From Luteitalea sp. TBR-22 (lineage in GTDB: Bacteria; Acidobacteriota; Vicinamibacteria; Vicinamibacterales; Vicinamibacteraceae), in NCBI RefSeq assembly GCF_016865485.1, contig NZ_AP024452.1, forward strand, positions 2,750,501 through 2,814,500: a DNA stretch of 64,000 bases. The letters are read 5' to 3'. Positions 38,964 to 48,148 of this stretch are shown here, piece after piece; positions within the stretch are counted from its first letter, which is position 1; each line of letters starts with the position of its first letter. A model generated the notes under the pieces. The model saw only the letters and a list, made by a program, of their open reading frames with translations. It did not search any database and had not been told where the DNA came from. A program made the translations under genes and the position numbers.

Positions 38964-39917
38964 ATGCGTGTCCGCTTCCTGCTGACAGTCGCCCTCGCGC
39001 TGCCATCTCTCGCCAGCGCACAGCCCCCGCCGGCGCCCGGGCCGCCGGCTGCCGCCCCGGCCGCCGCACCCCAGGCCCCTGCGGCTCGCTACGAGAGCCG
39101 CCTCGAGATCCTCGACATTCGTACCGGCGCCCGCAAGGTGGTGCACCGGAGCGAGACGCGCTTCGAAGCGCCGAACTGGTCGCGCGATGGCCGTTTCCTC
39201 GTCTTCAACCAGCAGGGCAGCCTCTATCGCCTCCCTGTCGGGGGCGGCGCGCCCAGCAGGATCGACCTCGGCGGCGTCGAGGGCTGCAACAACGACCACG
39301 GGTTCTCGCCCGACGGCGCCTGGCTGGCCGTGAGCTGTCGCCCGTCCTCGTCCGTGTACGTGGTGCCAGCCGGCGGTGGGACGCCGCGCCTGCTGACCTC
39401 GAAGACCCCCTCGTACTGGCATGGCTGGTCGCCCGACGGCAAGACGCTCGCGTACGTCGGCCAGCGCGACGGCGAGTTCGACATCTACACGATGCCCGTC
39501 GACGGCGGCCCCGAGACCCGCCTGACCACCGCCAAGGGACTCGACGATGGGCCGGATTACACGCCGGATGGCCGCTGGATCTACTTCAACTCCGTGCGCA
39601 CCGGGCACATGCGGATCTGGCGGATGCGTCCCGACGGCAGCGAGCAGCAGCAGGTCACCTTCGACGAGCAGTTCGGCGACTGGTTCCCCCACCCCTCGCC
39701 GGACGGCCGCTGGATCGTCTTCGTGTCGTTCGAGGCCAGCGTGGAAGGGCACCCCCCGTACAAGGACGTGCACTTGCGGCTGCTGGCGATCGACGACCCG
39801 AAGGCCACGCCGCGCACGCTGTTCCCGCTCTTCGGGGGCCAGGGCACCATCAACGTGCCGTCGTGGTCGCCCGACAGCACGCGGCTTGCCTTCGTGTCAT
39901 ACGAGCGGCTGCGGTAG
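38964..39917 (+). CDS. Secreted TolB/PD40 beta-propeller protein
   Basis: 317 residues with signal peptide (about 1-20, ASAQP) and a Pro/Ala-rich linker. At least five PD40 blades are visible: [55 protein letters not shown] and [10 protein letters not shown]. Similar proteins bind ligands or partner proteins on the outer surface or periplasm. There is no C-terminal catalytic domain, so the protein is probably a binder rather than a peptidase. Confidence 0.85.
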   Translation: MRVRFLLTVALALPSLASAQPPPAPGPPAAAPAAAPQAPAARYESRLEILDIRTGARKVVHRSETRFEAPNWSRDGRFLVFNQQGSLYRLPVGGGAPSRIDLGGVEGCNNDHGFSPDGAWLAVSCRPSSSVYVVPAGGGTPRLLTSKTPSYWHGWSPDGKTLAYVGQRDGEFDIYTMPVDGGPETRLTTAKGLDDGPDYTPDGRWIYFNSVRTGHMRIWRMRPDGSEQQQVTFDEQFGDWFPHPSPDGRWIVFVSFEASVEGHPPYKDVHLRLLAIDDPKATPRTLFPLFGGQGTINVPSWSPDSTRLAFVSYERLR

Positions 39918-39979
39918 GCGAGGCCGGCCGTGTCATGCGCTTTGACAACCCCTTGCAGGCCGGGCGACGATCCTCGCGT

Positions 39980-41236
39980 ATGGCCGTGGCTCCCGCCTCT
40001 TCGCCCGTCTCCTTCGACAAGTCGCTGATCAAGGTCGTCCTGCTCGAGAACGTCCACCAGAGTGCCGTGGAGGCGTTCCGTGCCGACGGGTACTCCAACA
40101 TCCACCAGCACGGGCGGGCGCTCGAGGGCGCGGCGCTGCGCGAGGCGATTGCCGACGCCCACGTGCTCGGGATCCGGTCGCGGACGCAGCTGACGGCCGA
40201 GGTGCTGGCGGCGGCGCCCAAGCTGATCGCCGTCGGCGCGTTCTGCATCGGCACCAACCAGATCGACCTGCGGGCGGCCGAGACGCTGGGCGTGCCCGTG
40301 TTCAACGCGCCGTTCTCCAACACCCGCAGCGTCGCGGAGCTGGTGATTGCCGAAGTCGTGCTGCTGCTGCGCGACGTGCCCCGGCGCAACGCCAGCGCGC
40401 ATCGCGGTGGCTGGGACAAGTCGCCCTCGGGCGCGCACGAGGTGCGCGGCAAGACGCTCGGCATCGTCGGCTACGGGCACATCGGGACGCAGGTGGGCGT
40501 GCTGGCCGAGGCGCTCGGCATGCGCGTGCTGTTCTACGACATCGTGGCCAAGCTCGCGCTCGGCAACGCGCAGGCCGTGCGGTCGATGGAGGCGCTGCTC
40601 GCGGCGGCCGACGTGGTGACGCTGCACGTGCCGGAGACGCCGCAGACGCAGGGGCTGATCGGTGCGGCACAACTGCAGCAGATGCGCCGGGGCGCGCACC
40701 TGATCAACGCCTCCCGCGGCACGGTCGTCGACATCGACGCCCTCGCGGCGGCGCTGCGCGAGGGGCACCTGGGGGGCGCCGCGCTCGACGTGTTCCCGCA
40801 CGAGCCCGAGTCCAACTCGGAGCAGTTCGAGTCGCCGCTGCGCGGTCTCGACAACGTCATCCTCACGCCCCACATCGGTGGCAGCACCGCGGAGGCGCAG
40901 GAGGCGATCGGCGTCGAGGTGGCAGAGAAGCTGCTCACCTACAGCAACAACGGCTCGACCCTCTCGGCGGTGAACTTCCCGGAGGTCGCCCTGCCCGGGC
41001 ATCCGGGCAAGCACCGGGTGCTGCACATCCACCACAACCGGCCGGGCGTGCTGTCACGGGTCAACGACGTCTTCTCGGCGGCGCGCGTCAACGTCGCCGC
41101 GCAGTACCTGCAGACCAGTGCGCGGATCGGCTACGTGGTGATCGACGTCGACGCCGATCCCGACGCCGATACGCCGTCGCTGCGGCGGGAAATCGCGGCC
41201 CTCGACGGCACGATCAAGGCGCGACTCCTGTACTAG
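39980..41236 (+). CDS. serA: D-3-phosphoglycerate dehydrogenase (E. coli-type SerA)
   Basis: 418 residues. It oxidises 3-phosphoglycerate as the first step of serine synthesis. The order matches the E. coli-type enzyme: LIKVVLLENVHQSAVEAF, SRTQLTAEVL, FCIGTNQIDL, the NAD motif GYGHIGTQVG (about 161), NASRGTVVDI, the catalytic histidine region HIGGSTAEAQE, then a single ACT domain (HIHHNRPGVLSRVNDVF, QTSARIGYVVIDV) ending in ARLLY. ATG 39980 is chosen by homology; in-frame ATG 39935 has a better GAGG upstream but adds unmatched residues. The ACT domain implies serine feedback inhibition. Confidence 0.95.
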   Translation: MAVAPASSPVSFDKSLIKVVLLENVHQSAVEAFRADGYSNIHQHGRALEGAALREAIADAHVLGIRSRTQLTAEVLAAAPKLIAVGAFCIGTNQIDLRAAETLGVPVFNAPFSNTRSVAELVIAEVVLLLRDVPRRNASAHRGGWDKSPSGAHEVRGKTLGIVGYGHIGTQVGVLAEALGMRVLFYDIVAKLALGNAQAVRSMEALLAAADVVTLHVPETPQTQGLIGAAQLQQMRRGAHLINASRGTVVDIDALAAALREGHLGGAALDVFPHEPESNSEQFESPLRGLDNVILTPHIGGSTAEAQEAIGVEVAEKLLTYSNNGSTLSAVNFPEVALPGHPGKHRVLHIHHNRPGVLSRVNDVFSAARVNVAAQYLQTSARIGYVVIDVDADPDADTPSLRREIAALDGTIKARLLY

Positions 41237-41300
41237 TCGGCCTTCGTCATTCGGCCGTCGGCCTTCGGGCGTCGTCGCCGTTGGCGTCGTGCCTTCGGCG
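41237..41300. repeat. CCTTCGG-type repeat cluster between convergent genes
   Basis: TCGGCCTTCG, TCGGCCG, TCGGCCTTCGGGC, then GTCGTCGCC/GGCGTCGT and CCTTCGGCG follow one another. The unit is the same as at 1079 and 27870. Confidence 0.6.
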
Positions 41301-41326
41301 TTCTCGCCCTGTGGGACGTCGCCGCT

Positions 41327-42352
41327 TCACCAGCGGTGGGTGCGCTCGCGGGTCAGCCCCCACACCCCGAGGAGCAGGAGCGGCAGCGGGATGAGCGCGA
41401 AGAAGTACGCGCCGCCGTAGCCGCGCTCCACATAGGCGCGTCGCGCATCGCGATCGTCGATCGCGCACGGCACCGAGGCGCCAAGGGCATAGCGGGTGAG
41501 GACGGCCTCCGCGGTGGCGGCGCTGCCTCGCGAGAGGCGACTGTCGGTGCCGAAGCCCTGCGCGACGTGACGGGCGTGACCGTCGGTCCACGACAGCCCG
41601 AGGCGTGGTGCGTACACGGTGGTCTGGCCCGAGGCACGAGACGTGCTCGACGAGCCGGTGCGGCTGTCGAGCACCCGATCGGTGACCACGCACGTCGTCG
41701 GTGGCAAGGCGCCGATGCGCCGATCCTCGCGCGCCAGCGCCACGAAGTAGGCCAGGAACCCCGCCGGCACCATGACTGCGATGGTGGCCCAGGCGGCGGC
41801 GCGGGGACGCGCCACGCTCAGCACGGCCCACATCAGTCCCATCACGCCGAGCCAGGCGAGTACGGCCACCCCGGCCGGCGTCACGCCGATGCCGCCCAGT
41901 GTCAGCGCCGGCGATGTCGGCAGCGACTCCACCTCCGCCTGATGCGCGAGATACGTGGGCTCGCCCTGCCAGGGCCGCAGTGTCACGCGGGTGGTCTGCG
42001 TGTGTCCGCCGGCGTCGAGACCGGCGAGGAACGTCAGGCGGACCACGACGGGCGCCCCGCCCGGCACTCGCGCCTGCCATCGCAGCAGGCGCGCGTCGGC
42101 GTCGAGGACCACGCCGCTCGCGCCAGTGGCCTCGACCAGGAGGGCACCGCTCGGAATGTGCACCTCGACGTCCGCCGTGGTGTCGGAGGCGGCGACGAGC
42201 GTGAGTTGGTAGCTGAACGGTCGGCCCTCACGCGGGCCGGAGCCCGAGGGATCGAGGCGAGAGGCGTCGAGCGGGGCCGCCGCGACGGAAACACCACCGC
42301 CTAGCGTCAGGGCGCAGAGGAGCGCCGTGAGACGCGGGCAGGTCAGGCGCAC
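41327..42352 (-). CDS. DUF3592-like membrane protein
   Basis: 341 residues from GTG 42352 with a signal-like segment (LTALLCALTLGGGVSVAAA). A beta-rich exported stretch (PFSYQLTLVAASDTTADVEV to LTFLAGLDAGG) is followed by two transmembrane helices, then a DUF3592-like stretch (VVTDRVLDSRTGSSSTSRAS, YAPRLGLSW-DG, RYALGASVPCAIDD) and a final transmembrane helix. Function unknown. It is convergent with serA, separated by a CCTTCGG repeat. Confidence 0.65.
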   Translation of the reverse strand: MRLTCPRLTALLCALTLGGGVSVAAAPLDASRLDPSGSGPREGRPFSYQLTLVAASDTTADVEVHIPSGALLVEATGASGVVLDADARLLRWQARVPGGAPVVVRLTFLAGLDAGGHTQTTRVTLRPWQGEPTYLAHQAEVESLPTSPALTLGGIGVTPAGVAVLAWLGVMGLMWAVLSVARPRAAAWATIAVMVPAGFLAYFVALAREDRRIGALPPTTCVVTDRVLDSRTGSSSTSRASGQTTVYAPRLGLSWTDGHARHVAQGFGTDSRLSRGSAATAEAVLTRYALGASVPCAIDDRDARRAYVERGYGGAYFFALIPLPLLLLGVWGLTRERTHRW

Positions 42353-42399
42353 ATGGAGAGCAACGCGGGCGTCCGGCCTTCCGAACGCCCGCGCCTCGG

Positions 42400-43140
42400 T
42401 CACTTGCGGGACGGGCCGGCGAAGCGGGCCTGCGTGGCATGGCAGGTGCCGCACGTGGTCAGGAACTGCCCGTAGAACTCCTCGCGCTCGTGGGTGCGCT
42501 GCGCCTGCGCGGCGTGGCCGGCGAGCACGGCGAGGTCCGTCTCGCCGTGCTCCATCTTCTTGCGCATCTTGCTGGGCACCGTGTCCGACTCCAGCTTGGG
42601 GCTGGCGAAGGTGCGCACACCCTCGACCCACTGCGATTCCGACGGCGCGACGATGCCCTCCAGCAGGGCGTCGAGGCCGTGCTGGTGGAGGAGCATGTGG
42701 CCCACGACGCCGCCGACGTCGGCGGCGGCGGCCGGCGGGACGGTCGCCCGGACGTTGTTGGCCTTGTGGCACTGGCCGCAGGTGCCGAGCATCTTCGCGG
42801 TCGCCTGTGCCGCGACGGCGAGCGTGGCGGCTGTCGCGACCTCCTTGGCGGCCTGCGTGAGGGTGCCCTCGAAGGCCTTGCTGCCGGCGGGCATGGGCGT
42901 GTTGAACGATGCCTCCGCCACCGACGCGGCCCGGGCCTTCGCGTCCGCGAGGTTGCCGCGGGCGATGGCGTCGTGCATCTCGAGCACCTGGCTGAAGTGG
43001 GCCCGCATGTAGGCGGCGCGGACGGGATTGTGTCGGTCGGTGGTCTGGGCCTGCAACCGCAGGCCGGTCACGCTCGCGAGCAGCAACGCGGCGAGGGCCG
43101 CCAGCGTGCGGAGTCGCTGGCTGGTGATGACGTGGCGCAT
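42400..43140 (-). CDS. Exported c-type cytochrome with two CxxCH sites
   Basis: 246 residues from ATG 43140, with a signal peptide (about 8-31, LQAQ). Two heme c attachment sites are present: CGQCH near residue 124 and CGTCH near 234, close to the C terminus. The body between is helical with many His and Met that could be axial ligands (HMLLHQHGLDAL, MRKKMEHGETDL). It resembles diheme four-helix-type cytochromes. It probably carries electrons in the periplasm; partner unknown. It is the upstream neighbour of the DUF3592-like gene on the same strand. Confidence 0.8.
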   Translation of the reverse strand: MRHVITSQRLRTLAALAALLLASVTGLRLQAQTTDRHNPVRAAYMRAHFSQVLEMHDAIARGNLADAKARAASVAEASFNTPMPAGSKAFEGTLTQAAKEVATAATLAVAAQATAKMLGTCGQCHKANNVRATVPPAAAADVGGVVGHMLLHQHGLDALLEGIVAPSESQWVEGVRTFASPKLESDTVPSKMRKKMEHGETDLAVLAGHAAQAQRTHEREEFYGQFLTTCGTCHATQARFAGPSRK

Positions 43141-43302
43141 TCGTTCGCCTCCTGTCCCGATGCGTTGCAGGCCATGTGCCGAGGTTCCGGCGTCGCCGGC
43201 GGGGCGAACCGCCGGGAATCCGGCCATTCTCCGCTGTCGGTCAGGCAGGCCACCCCGCGGCCGGCGACATATTCCCCGGCGCGCGCGGAATTGTCCGCAG
43301 GG

Positions 43303-43974
43303 TCAACGTCGCGGCAGGGCGCGGTAGATCAGGTGCCGGGCGCCGCGCCGACCGTGGCCGCGCACGCGCTCCAGCGTCACGGCGAAGCCCGCCGAGGTGA
43401 GGCGCCGGGCGAAGCGGTGATCCTCCCAGGCCGACCAGACGGCGAGCACCCCGCCGGGGCGCAGTCGCTGGCGCATCGACGCCAGTCCCGCCGCGCCGTA
43501 GAGCGCGTCGTTGCCGCGGGCCGCGAACTCGGCGGGGCCATTGTCGACGTCGAGGAGTATGGCGTCCAACCCGTCGCGCTCGGCCCTGATGACCGCGAGC
43601 GCGTCGCCGATCGTCACGGTGACCCGCGGGTCGGCGAGCGGATGGCCGGCGAGGTGACCGACCAACTGCTCGTTCCACGCCCGCACCTCGGGGACCAGTT
43701 CGGCGATCACCAGCGAGGCGTCGGCCGGCAGGAGGTCGAGGGCGGCGCGCGCCGTGAAGCCGAGTCCGAGGCCGCCGATGAGCACGCGTGGGCGGGGCGT
43801 GCTCGCCAGGTGCCGGCACCCGACGAGCGCCAGGGCCTGCTCCGAACCGGTGATCGTGCTCGGCATCAGGCTGCGTCCGTCGGCGAGCAGGAGGAACTCG
43901 TGTCCCCGCTGGCGGAGCGTGATGCGGGTGCCATCGGGCGTGAGCGCCTCGCCCAGGGTCTGCCAGGGGATCAT
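43303..43974 (-). CDS. Spermidine-synthase-like methyltransferase-fold protein
   Basis: 223 residues from ATG 43974 (MIPWQTLGEALTPDG). The Rossmann-like core starts VLIGGLGLGFTARAAL (GxGxG) with the acidic end VIAELVPEV, then DGLDAILLDVDNGPAEF and LRPGGVLAVWSA. This matches the polyamine-synthase-like class, but the full spermidine synthase active site is not evident. The frame stays open upstream through the 24-bp tandem repeat to 44289, which would add an (VGTHDYGA)-type repeat region; the shorter form is favoured. Confidence 0.75.
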   Translation of the reverse strand: MIPWQTLGEALTPDGTRITLRQRGHEFLLLADGRSLMPSTITGSEQALALVGCRHLASTPRPRVLIGGLGLGFTARAALDLLPADASLVIAELVPEVRAWNEQLVGHLAGHPLADPRVTVTIGDALAVIRAERDGLDAILLDVDNGPAEFAARGNDALYGAAGLASMRQRLRPGGVLAVWSAWEDHRFARRLTSAGFAVTLERVRGHGRRGARHLIYRALPRR

Positions 43975-44297
43975 CGTGGGGAGGCCGCGCCCCCTCGGGC
44001 GTGCGGCGCCTCCAGTGTACGTCGCCGGCCGATCCTGGGTGTCGACCGAGCCGCAGTCGTGGGTGCCGACCGCGCCGTAGTCGTGGGTGCCGACCGCGCC
44101 GAAGTCGTGGGTGCCGACCGCGCCGTAGTCGTGGGTGCCGACCGCGCCGTAGTCGTGGGTGCCGACCGCGCCGTAGGCGTGGGTGCCGACCGCGCCGTAG
44201 GCGTGGGTGTCGACCGCGCCGTAGGCGTGGGTGTCGACCTTCAGGTCGACACGCATGTCGCGCTCTCGCATTGCTCCCGACGAACCCACGACTTACG
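43975..44297. other. Divergent intergenic region of about 320 bases containing a minisatellite
   Basis: This gap between divergent genes (minus-strand methyltransferase, plus-strand DUF5916 gene) is mostly the 24-bp tandem repeat. Left of it are about 60 bases of unremarkable GC-rich DNA. Right of it the sequence CGACCTTCAGGTCG is a perfect seven-base palindrome-like hairpin and could be an operator. No promoter boxes can be named. Confidence 0.5.
44036..44240. repeat. 24-bp tandem repeat (minisatellite), eight full units plus a partial ninth
   Basis: Units begin at 44036, 44060, 44084, 44108, 44132, 44156, 44180 and 44204, with a partial unit at 44228. The consensus is TGGGTGCCGACCGCGCC plus GTAGTCG (or GTAGGCG). 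Variants occur at a few positions only. The frame is open on the minus strand through the array (an eight-residue VGTHDYGA-type repeat), and also open on plus, because the unit length is a multiple of three. Confidence 0.9.
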
Positions 44298-46646
44298 ATG
44301 GTCGAGCCCGTGCCCTCCGCTCGCGTTCACCGGACCCCAGAACCCGCGTCTTCGTCGGTCGCCCGCCGTTACTCCGTCGCTCCCAGGCCGTGGCTCTTGT
44401 GGCTCGCCGTGGCGGCGCTGGCCCTGCTGCCGGCGGCGCCCGTCACCGCGCAGCCGGTCACCGCCGAGGCGACCTCGCCGCTGCTGATGCCGCGTCCGTC
44501 CGGCCGGGCATCGACCGGACCGGCCCCGACCCTCGACGGGGACGTACTGGGTGATCCGGCGTGGAAGGACGTCGTGCCGATGTCCGGCTTCGTGCAGGAG
44601 CAGCCCTTCGAAGGCCAGCCCTCGACCGAGCGGACCGAAGTACGGTTCCGGGTCACCGCCGACCGGCTCTACGTGGGCGTCGTGTGCTACGACTCCGATC
44701 CGTCGGGGATCATCGTCTCCGACGCAAGGCGCGATGCGCCCCTCGAGGAGACCGACTCGTTCCGCCTGATCCTCGACACGTACCGGGACCGGCAGAACGG
44801 GTTCGTGTTCGGCACCAACCCCGCAGGCATCGAGTACGACGGCCAGGTCACCAACGAGGGCCAGGGCGGAGGCGGGCTGAGCAACGCCCAGATGCAGATG
44901 GGCGGGTCGGGGAGCGGCTTCAACCTGAACTGGGACGGTGCGTGGGAGGTGCGCGCCCGCATCTCCGACATCGGATGGTCGGCCGAGTTCGCCATCCCGT
45001 TCAAGACGTTGCGGTATCCGGCCGGCCGGGCGCAGACCTGGGGCGTCAACTTCCAGCGCAACATCCGTCGGCGCAACGAGCGGTCGTACTGGGCGCCGAT
45101 CCCGCGACAGTTCACCATCACCCGCGTGTCGTTGGCGGGCACGGTCGAGGACGTCGCCGTGCCGGTGTTCCGCAACCTGAAGCTGATGCCGTACGTGCTC
45201 GGCAACGTGCTGACCAGCGGCGTCAACCCTGCGAAGACCAACTGGCTCGGCGACGTCGGCGGCGACCTGAAGTACAACCTCACGCCGAGCCTGACGCTCG
45301 ACGCGACGATCAACACCGACTTCGCGCAGGTGGAGGTCGACGACCAGCAGGTCAACCTCGATCGCTTCAACCTGTTCTTTCCGGAGAAGCGGCCGTTCTT
45401 CCTCGAGAACGCCGGCTTCTTCGCGGTGGGCAACCCCGGCGAGGTCGATCTCTTCTTCAGTCGGGCGATCGGCATCTCGCCCGCGGGGCGGCCCATCCCG
45501 ATCCTCGGCGGCGGTCGCGCGTCGGGCAAGGTCGGCGCCTGGAACGTCGGCCTGCTCGACATGCAGACCGACAGCCTCGACCCCGCCCCCGGCGCGGCGG
45601 CAGTGCCGAGCAACAACTTCGCGGTGATTCGTCTCAATCGCGAATTGCCGAACCGGTCGCAGCTGGGCGTGCTCTTCACCAATCGCGCCGGTTCGGGCGA
45701 CTACGCCAGGCCGAACGACTCGGGGCGGACCTACGCCGTCGACGGCCGCCTCGGCATCGGCCTCCAGACCTTCCTGTCCGGCTTCGTCTCCGCGACCGAA
45801 GGCGACGGCAAGCCGACCGACACGGCCTTCAACATGCGCTCGCGCACCAACACGCGCCGCTGGGATCTCGACCTCGGCTACCAGCAGGTGGGCAACGACT
45901 TCAACCCGGAGGTCGGCTTCCTCACCCGTGCCGGCTATCGCAAGCCTGACGTGCGCGTCATGACGCGCTTCCGCCCGAGCAACTTCCTCGGCTTGCAGGA
46001 AGTGCGGCCGCACGCCTCGTACCGGAGCTTCTGGGGCTTCGACGGCTTCCAGGAGACGATGTACACGCACATCGACAACCACTGGCAGTTCCGCAACGCC
46101 TACGAGGTGCACACCGGCATGAACCTCACCACCGAGGGCGTGCGCACCCCGTTCCAGATCTACCCGGGGATCTTCGTGCCACCGGGGACGTACGACCACG
46201 CCGAGGGCCAGTTCGTGTTCCAGACCAACCTGGGCGCACCGGTCAGCTACTACCTGCAGACCTACATCGGCGGCTTCTTCGGCGGCAGCCGCGTCACCAC
46301 CAATCACACGTTCCGGTTGCGCGTCGGCGAGGCGTTCACCACCGAGACCTCGTACAGCCTCAACGACGTCGACCTGCCGGGCGGCCACTTCCGCACCAAC
46401 CTGGTGCGCTCGCGCGTCAACTACTCGTTCACGCCCCGCACGTTCGTCCAGTCGCTGCTGCAGTACAACGACCGCGCCGACCTGTGGTCGATGAACATCC
46501 GCTTCGGATGGCTGCAGGCGGCCAACACCGGCCTGTTCATCGTGTACAACGACACGCGGTACCTGTACGACCTGGTGCAGCGTCCCGAGCGCACCGACCG
46601 CAGCCTGGTCATCAAGTACAGCCACATGTTCGACGTGCTGAAGTAG
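44298..46646 (+). CDS. DUF5916-type outer-membrane protein with carbohydrate-binding-like N-terminus
   Basis: 782 residues from ATG 44298 (MVEPVPSARV). A hydrophobic signal region (about 34-56, LLPAAPVTAQP) precedes a CBM9-like domain (about 72-250; LDGDVLGDPAWKDVVPMSGF, TEVRFRVTADRLYVGVVCYD), then FFPEKRPFFLENAGFF, which is a strong DUF5916 marker, and a C-terminal beta-barrel-like stretch of alternating strands. Such proteins are frequent in Acidobacteria and Bacteroidetes and probably act at the outer membrane. Function not established. The region upstream is the minisatellite; earlier starts would translate the repeat and are not credible. Confidence 0.85.
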   Translation: MVEPVPSARVHRTPEPASSSVARRYSVAPRPWLLWLAVAALALLPAAPVTAQPVTAEATSPLLMPRPSGRASTGPAPTLDGDVLGDPAWKDVVPMSGFVQEQPFEGQPSTERTEVRFRVTADRLYVGVVCYDSDPSGIIVSDARRDAPLEETDSFRLILDTYRDRQNGFVFGTNPAGIEYDGQVTNEGQGGGGLSNAQMQMGGSGSGFNLNWDGAWEVRARISDIGWSAEFAIPFKTLRYPAGRAQTWGVNFQRNIRRRNERSYWAPIPRQFTITRVSLAGTVEDVAVPVFRNLKLMPYVLGNVLTSGVNPAKTNWLGDVGGDLKYNLTPSLTLDATINTDFAQVEVDDQQVNLDRFNLFFPEKRPFFLENAGFFAVGNPGEVDLFFSRAIGISPAGRPIPILGGGRASGKVGAWNVGLLDMQTDSLDPAPGAAAVPSNNFAVIRLNRELPNRSQLGVLFTNRAGSGDYARPNDSGRTYAVDGRLGIGLQTFLSGFVSATEGDGKPTDTAFNMRSRTNTRRWDLDLGYQQVGNDFNPEVGFLTRAGYRKPDVRVMTRFRPSNFLGLQEVRPHASYRSFWGFDGFQETMYTHIDNHWQFRNAYEVHTGMNLTTEGVRTPFQIYPGIFVPPGTYDHAEGQFVFQTNLGAPVSYYLQTYIGGFFGGSRVTTNHTFRLRVGEAFTTETSYSLNDVDLPGGHFRTNLVRSRVNYSFTPRTFVQSLLQYNDRADLWSMNIRFGWLQAANTGLFIVYNDTRYLYDLVQRPERTDRSLVIKYSHMFDVLK

Positions 46647-46649
46647 GCG

Positions 46650-46717
46650 GGGGACCGGGAATCGGGAGGCGGGAGTCGGGAGTCGGGACTGGGAGTCGGG
46701 AGTCGGGAGGCGGGGGC
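46650..46717. repeat. GGGAGTC/GGGAATC repeat array between convergent genes
   Basis: Seven to eight imperfect GGGAGTC-like heptamers (with GGGAATC, GGGAGGC, GGGACT variants). Same unit as at 13324 and, inverted, 16195. Confidence 0.75.
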
Positions 46718-46729
46718 GGCGCAGCGCGC

Positions 46730-47617
46730 TCAGCCCGCGACGGTGCGCCAGGCGTGCAGCAGCACGGTGGCCCATGGGATCTCGGTCACCAGCAGCACCA
46801 CGAAGAACGTCGCGACATACGTGGCGCGCAGCGCGTGCTGATCGGGACGGCACAGGCACAGGCCCATGATCAGCAGCAGCCAGCCGAAGCCCGCGACCGG
46901 CGCGACCGCGTACGTCACCAGGCAGAAGATCAGCAGCAGGGCGTGCTGCCAGGGTCGGGCGCGGCGGCCGGGTACCCACAGCACCAGCGCGAGCAGCGCC
47001 TCGAGGCCGACGCCGCCCCACGTGAGTCCCGCGGCCAGCACGCGCAGCCGCCGCGGCTCGCGCAGGATCGGCGGGTCGAGCAGTTCGGCACCTGCCGGCA
47101 GCGGCGCGAGCGCGGCGCGATTCTCCTCGAGTTGTGCATCGGTCAGGCCGCCGGCCAGCATCGACACGGACGCGAAGCGTGGATCCTCGATGAGCGTGAC
47201 GCGGAAGAACCGCTGGTCGAGGTAGTCGGGAGAGAGCAACGCCTTCCAGAGCACGGCGAGCGTCATCGCCAGCGCCAGCAGGAGGCGCGACGCCGTGGCC
47301 AGGTGTGCCTCCGGCTCCTGGCCGTGCAGGGCCAGGGCCGCGGCGAGGCACCAGTACGCGGTGAGGTAGATGTGGTTGTCGGGCAGCGGCCACTCGACCA
47401 CCAGCCGTGCGCCGATGGCGAGGGCGGCGGCCAGCCACAGTCCCGGCACGCGCGCCGTCTCGGGCCGCACGATGGCGAGTGCGCCGATGAACAGGAGCGG
47501 CGCCTGCACGTACCACGGGCCCATGGGCCGCAGCAGCAGGACGATGGCGGCGAGCGTGAGCGCCATCTGCACGCCAGGTGCGTGCGCGGGGCGCCACCAG
47601 TCACGGAGGCGCGTCAT
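46730..47617 (-). CDS. Polytopic membrane protein of unknown function
   Basis: 295 residues with about seven hydrophobic helices (ALTLAAIVLLLRPMGPWYV, LWLAAALAIGARLVV, and others). A soluble loop around residues 130-200 (SPDYLDQRFFRVTLIEDPRFA, LTDAQLEENRAAL) lies between the membrane halves. No family recognised with confidence; HTTM/vitamin-K-carboxylase-like topology is possible. ATG 47617 lies inside the end of the upstream gene (17-base overlap), so the two are coupled and probably work together. Confidence 0.6.
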   Translation of the reverse strand: MTRLRDWWRPAHAPGVQMALTLAAIVLLLRPMGPWYVQAPLLFIGALAIVRPETARVPGLWLAAALAIGARLVVEWPLPDNHIYLTAYWCLAAALALHGQEPEAHLATASRLLLALAMTLAVLWKALLSPDYLDQRFFRVTLIEDPRFASVSMLAGGLTDAQLEENRAALAPLPAGAELLDPPILREPRRLRVLAAGLTWGGVGLEALLALVLWVPGRRARPWQHALLLIFCLVTYAVAPVAGFGWLLLIMGLCLCRPDQHALRATYVATFFVVLLVTEIPWATVLLHAWRTVAG

Positions 47618-48053
47618 GGCCGAAGTCGCGGAGCACCACAGGGGTCATGGCCAGCGTCGTGCGATCGACCTCGTGCCGCCACACGGTGATGCGGACGCGC
47701 GAGACGGGACGGGCGTACCGTCGCTCGCGCGCGATCACGGCCTCGGCCAGCCGACGCAGGCGTGTCGGGTCGGGCAGCGTGAGCGCCCGCGCCACGTCGT
47801 CCTCGAGCGAGGGCGCGATCGCGACTTCCTCGGATCGGTTCGCCGCCTCCACGATCACCCGCAGGGTGCGATGGGGGGCGTCATCGACCGTCGAGAACAT
47901 GCCGAAGCCGCCGCCCTTCCAGGCCGAGAGTGCCGACACCTTCGCGAGCTGGATCTGGCGACCTGCGACCAGGACGAGCACCAGCGCGGGCAACATCGGA
48001 CGCCAGTGGCGCATGGCCGTCATGATGGACCAACTCGGGGGGGGCATGGGCAT
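47601..48053 (-). CDS. Membrane-anchored protein of unknown function, partner of the next gene
   Basis: 150 residues. One N-terminal hydrophobic helix (about 20-33, MLPALVLVLVAG) is followed by the motif LSAWKGGGFGMFSTVDD, a short stretch that recurs in proteins paired with HTTM-like membrane proteins. The remaining soluble part is alpha/beta with DDVARALTLPDPTRL and ITVWRHEVD. ATG 48053 is used; ATG 48023 (MTAMRHW) would give a neater membrane start. It is upstream of and overlaps the polytopic gene. Confidence 0.6.
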   Translation of the reverse strand: MPMPPPSWSIMTAMRHWRPMLPALVLVLVAGRQIQLAKVSALSAWKGGGFGMFSTVDDAPHRTLRVIVEAANRSEEVAIAPSLEDDVARALTLPDPTRLRRLAEAVIARERRYARPVSRVRITVWRHEVDRTTLAMTPVVLRDFGHDAPP

Positions 48054-48148
48054 GCCGTCGACCGGAAACGCGAAAGGCCGGCACCGGGGCCGGCCCTTCG
48101 CGACGAGCGTGGTCGTCGCTCAATCGATCACGACGACCCGCTAGCCGA

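Noticed and set aside
44036-44240. Possible CRISPR array
   Set aside because: The 24-base units are directly adjacent with no unique spacers, and no cas genes are near.
43975-44289. N-terminal octapeptide-repeat extension of the methyltransferase
   Set aside because: The frame is open but homology starts at 43974 and the repeat is better explained as an intergenic minisatellite; kept only as a hypothesis in the findings.
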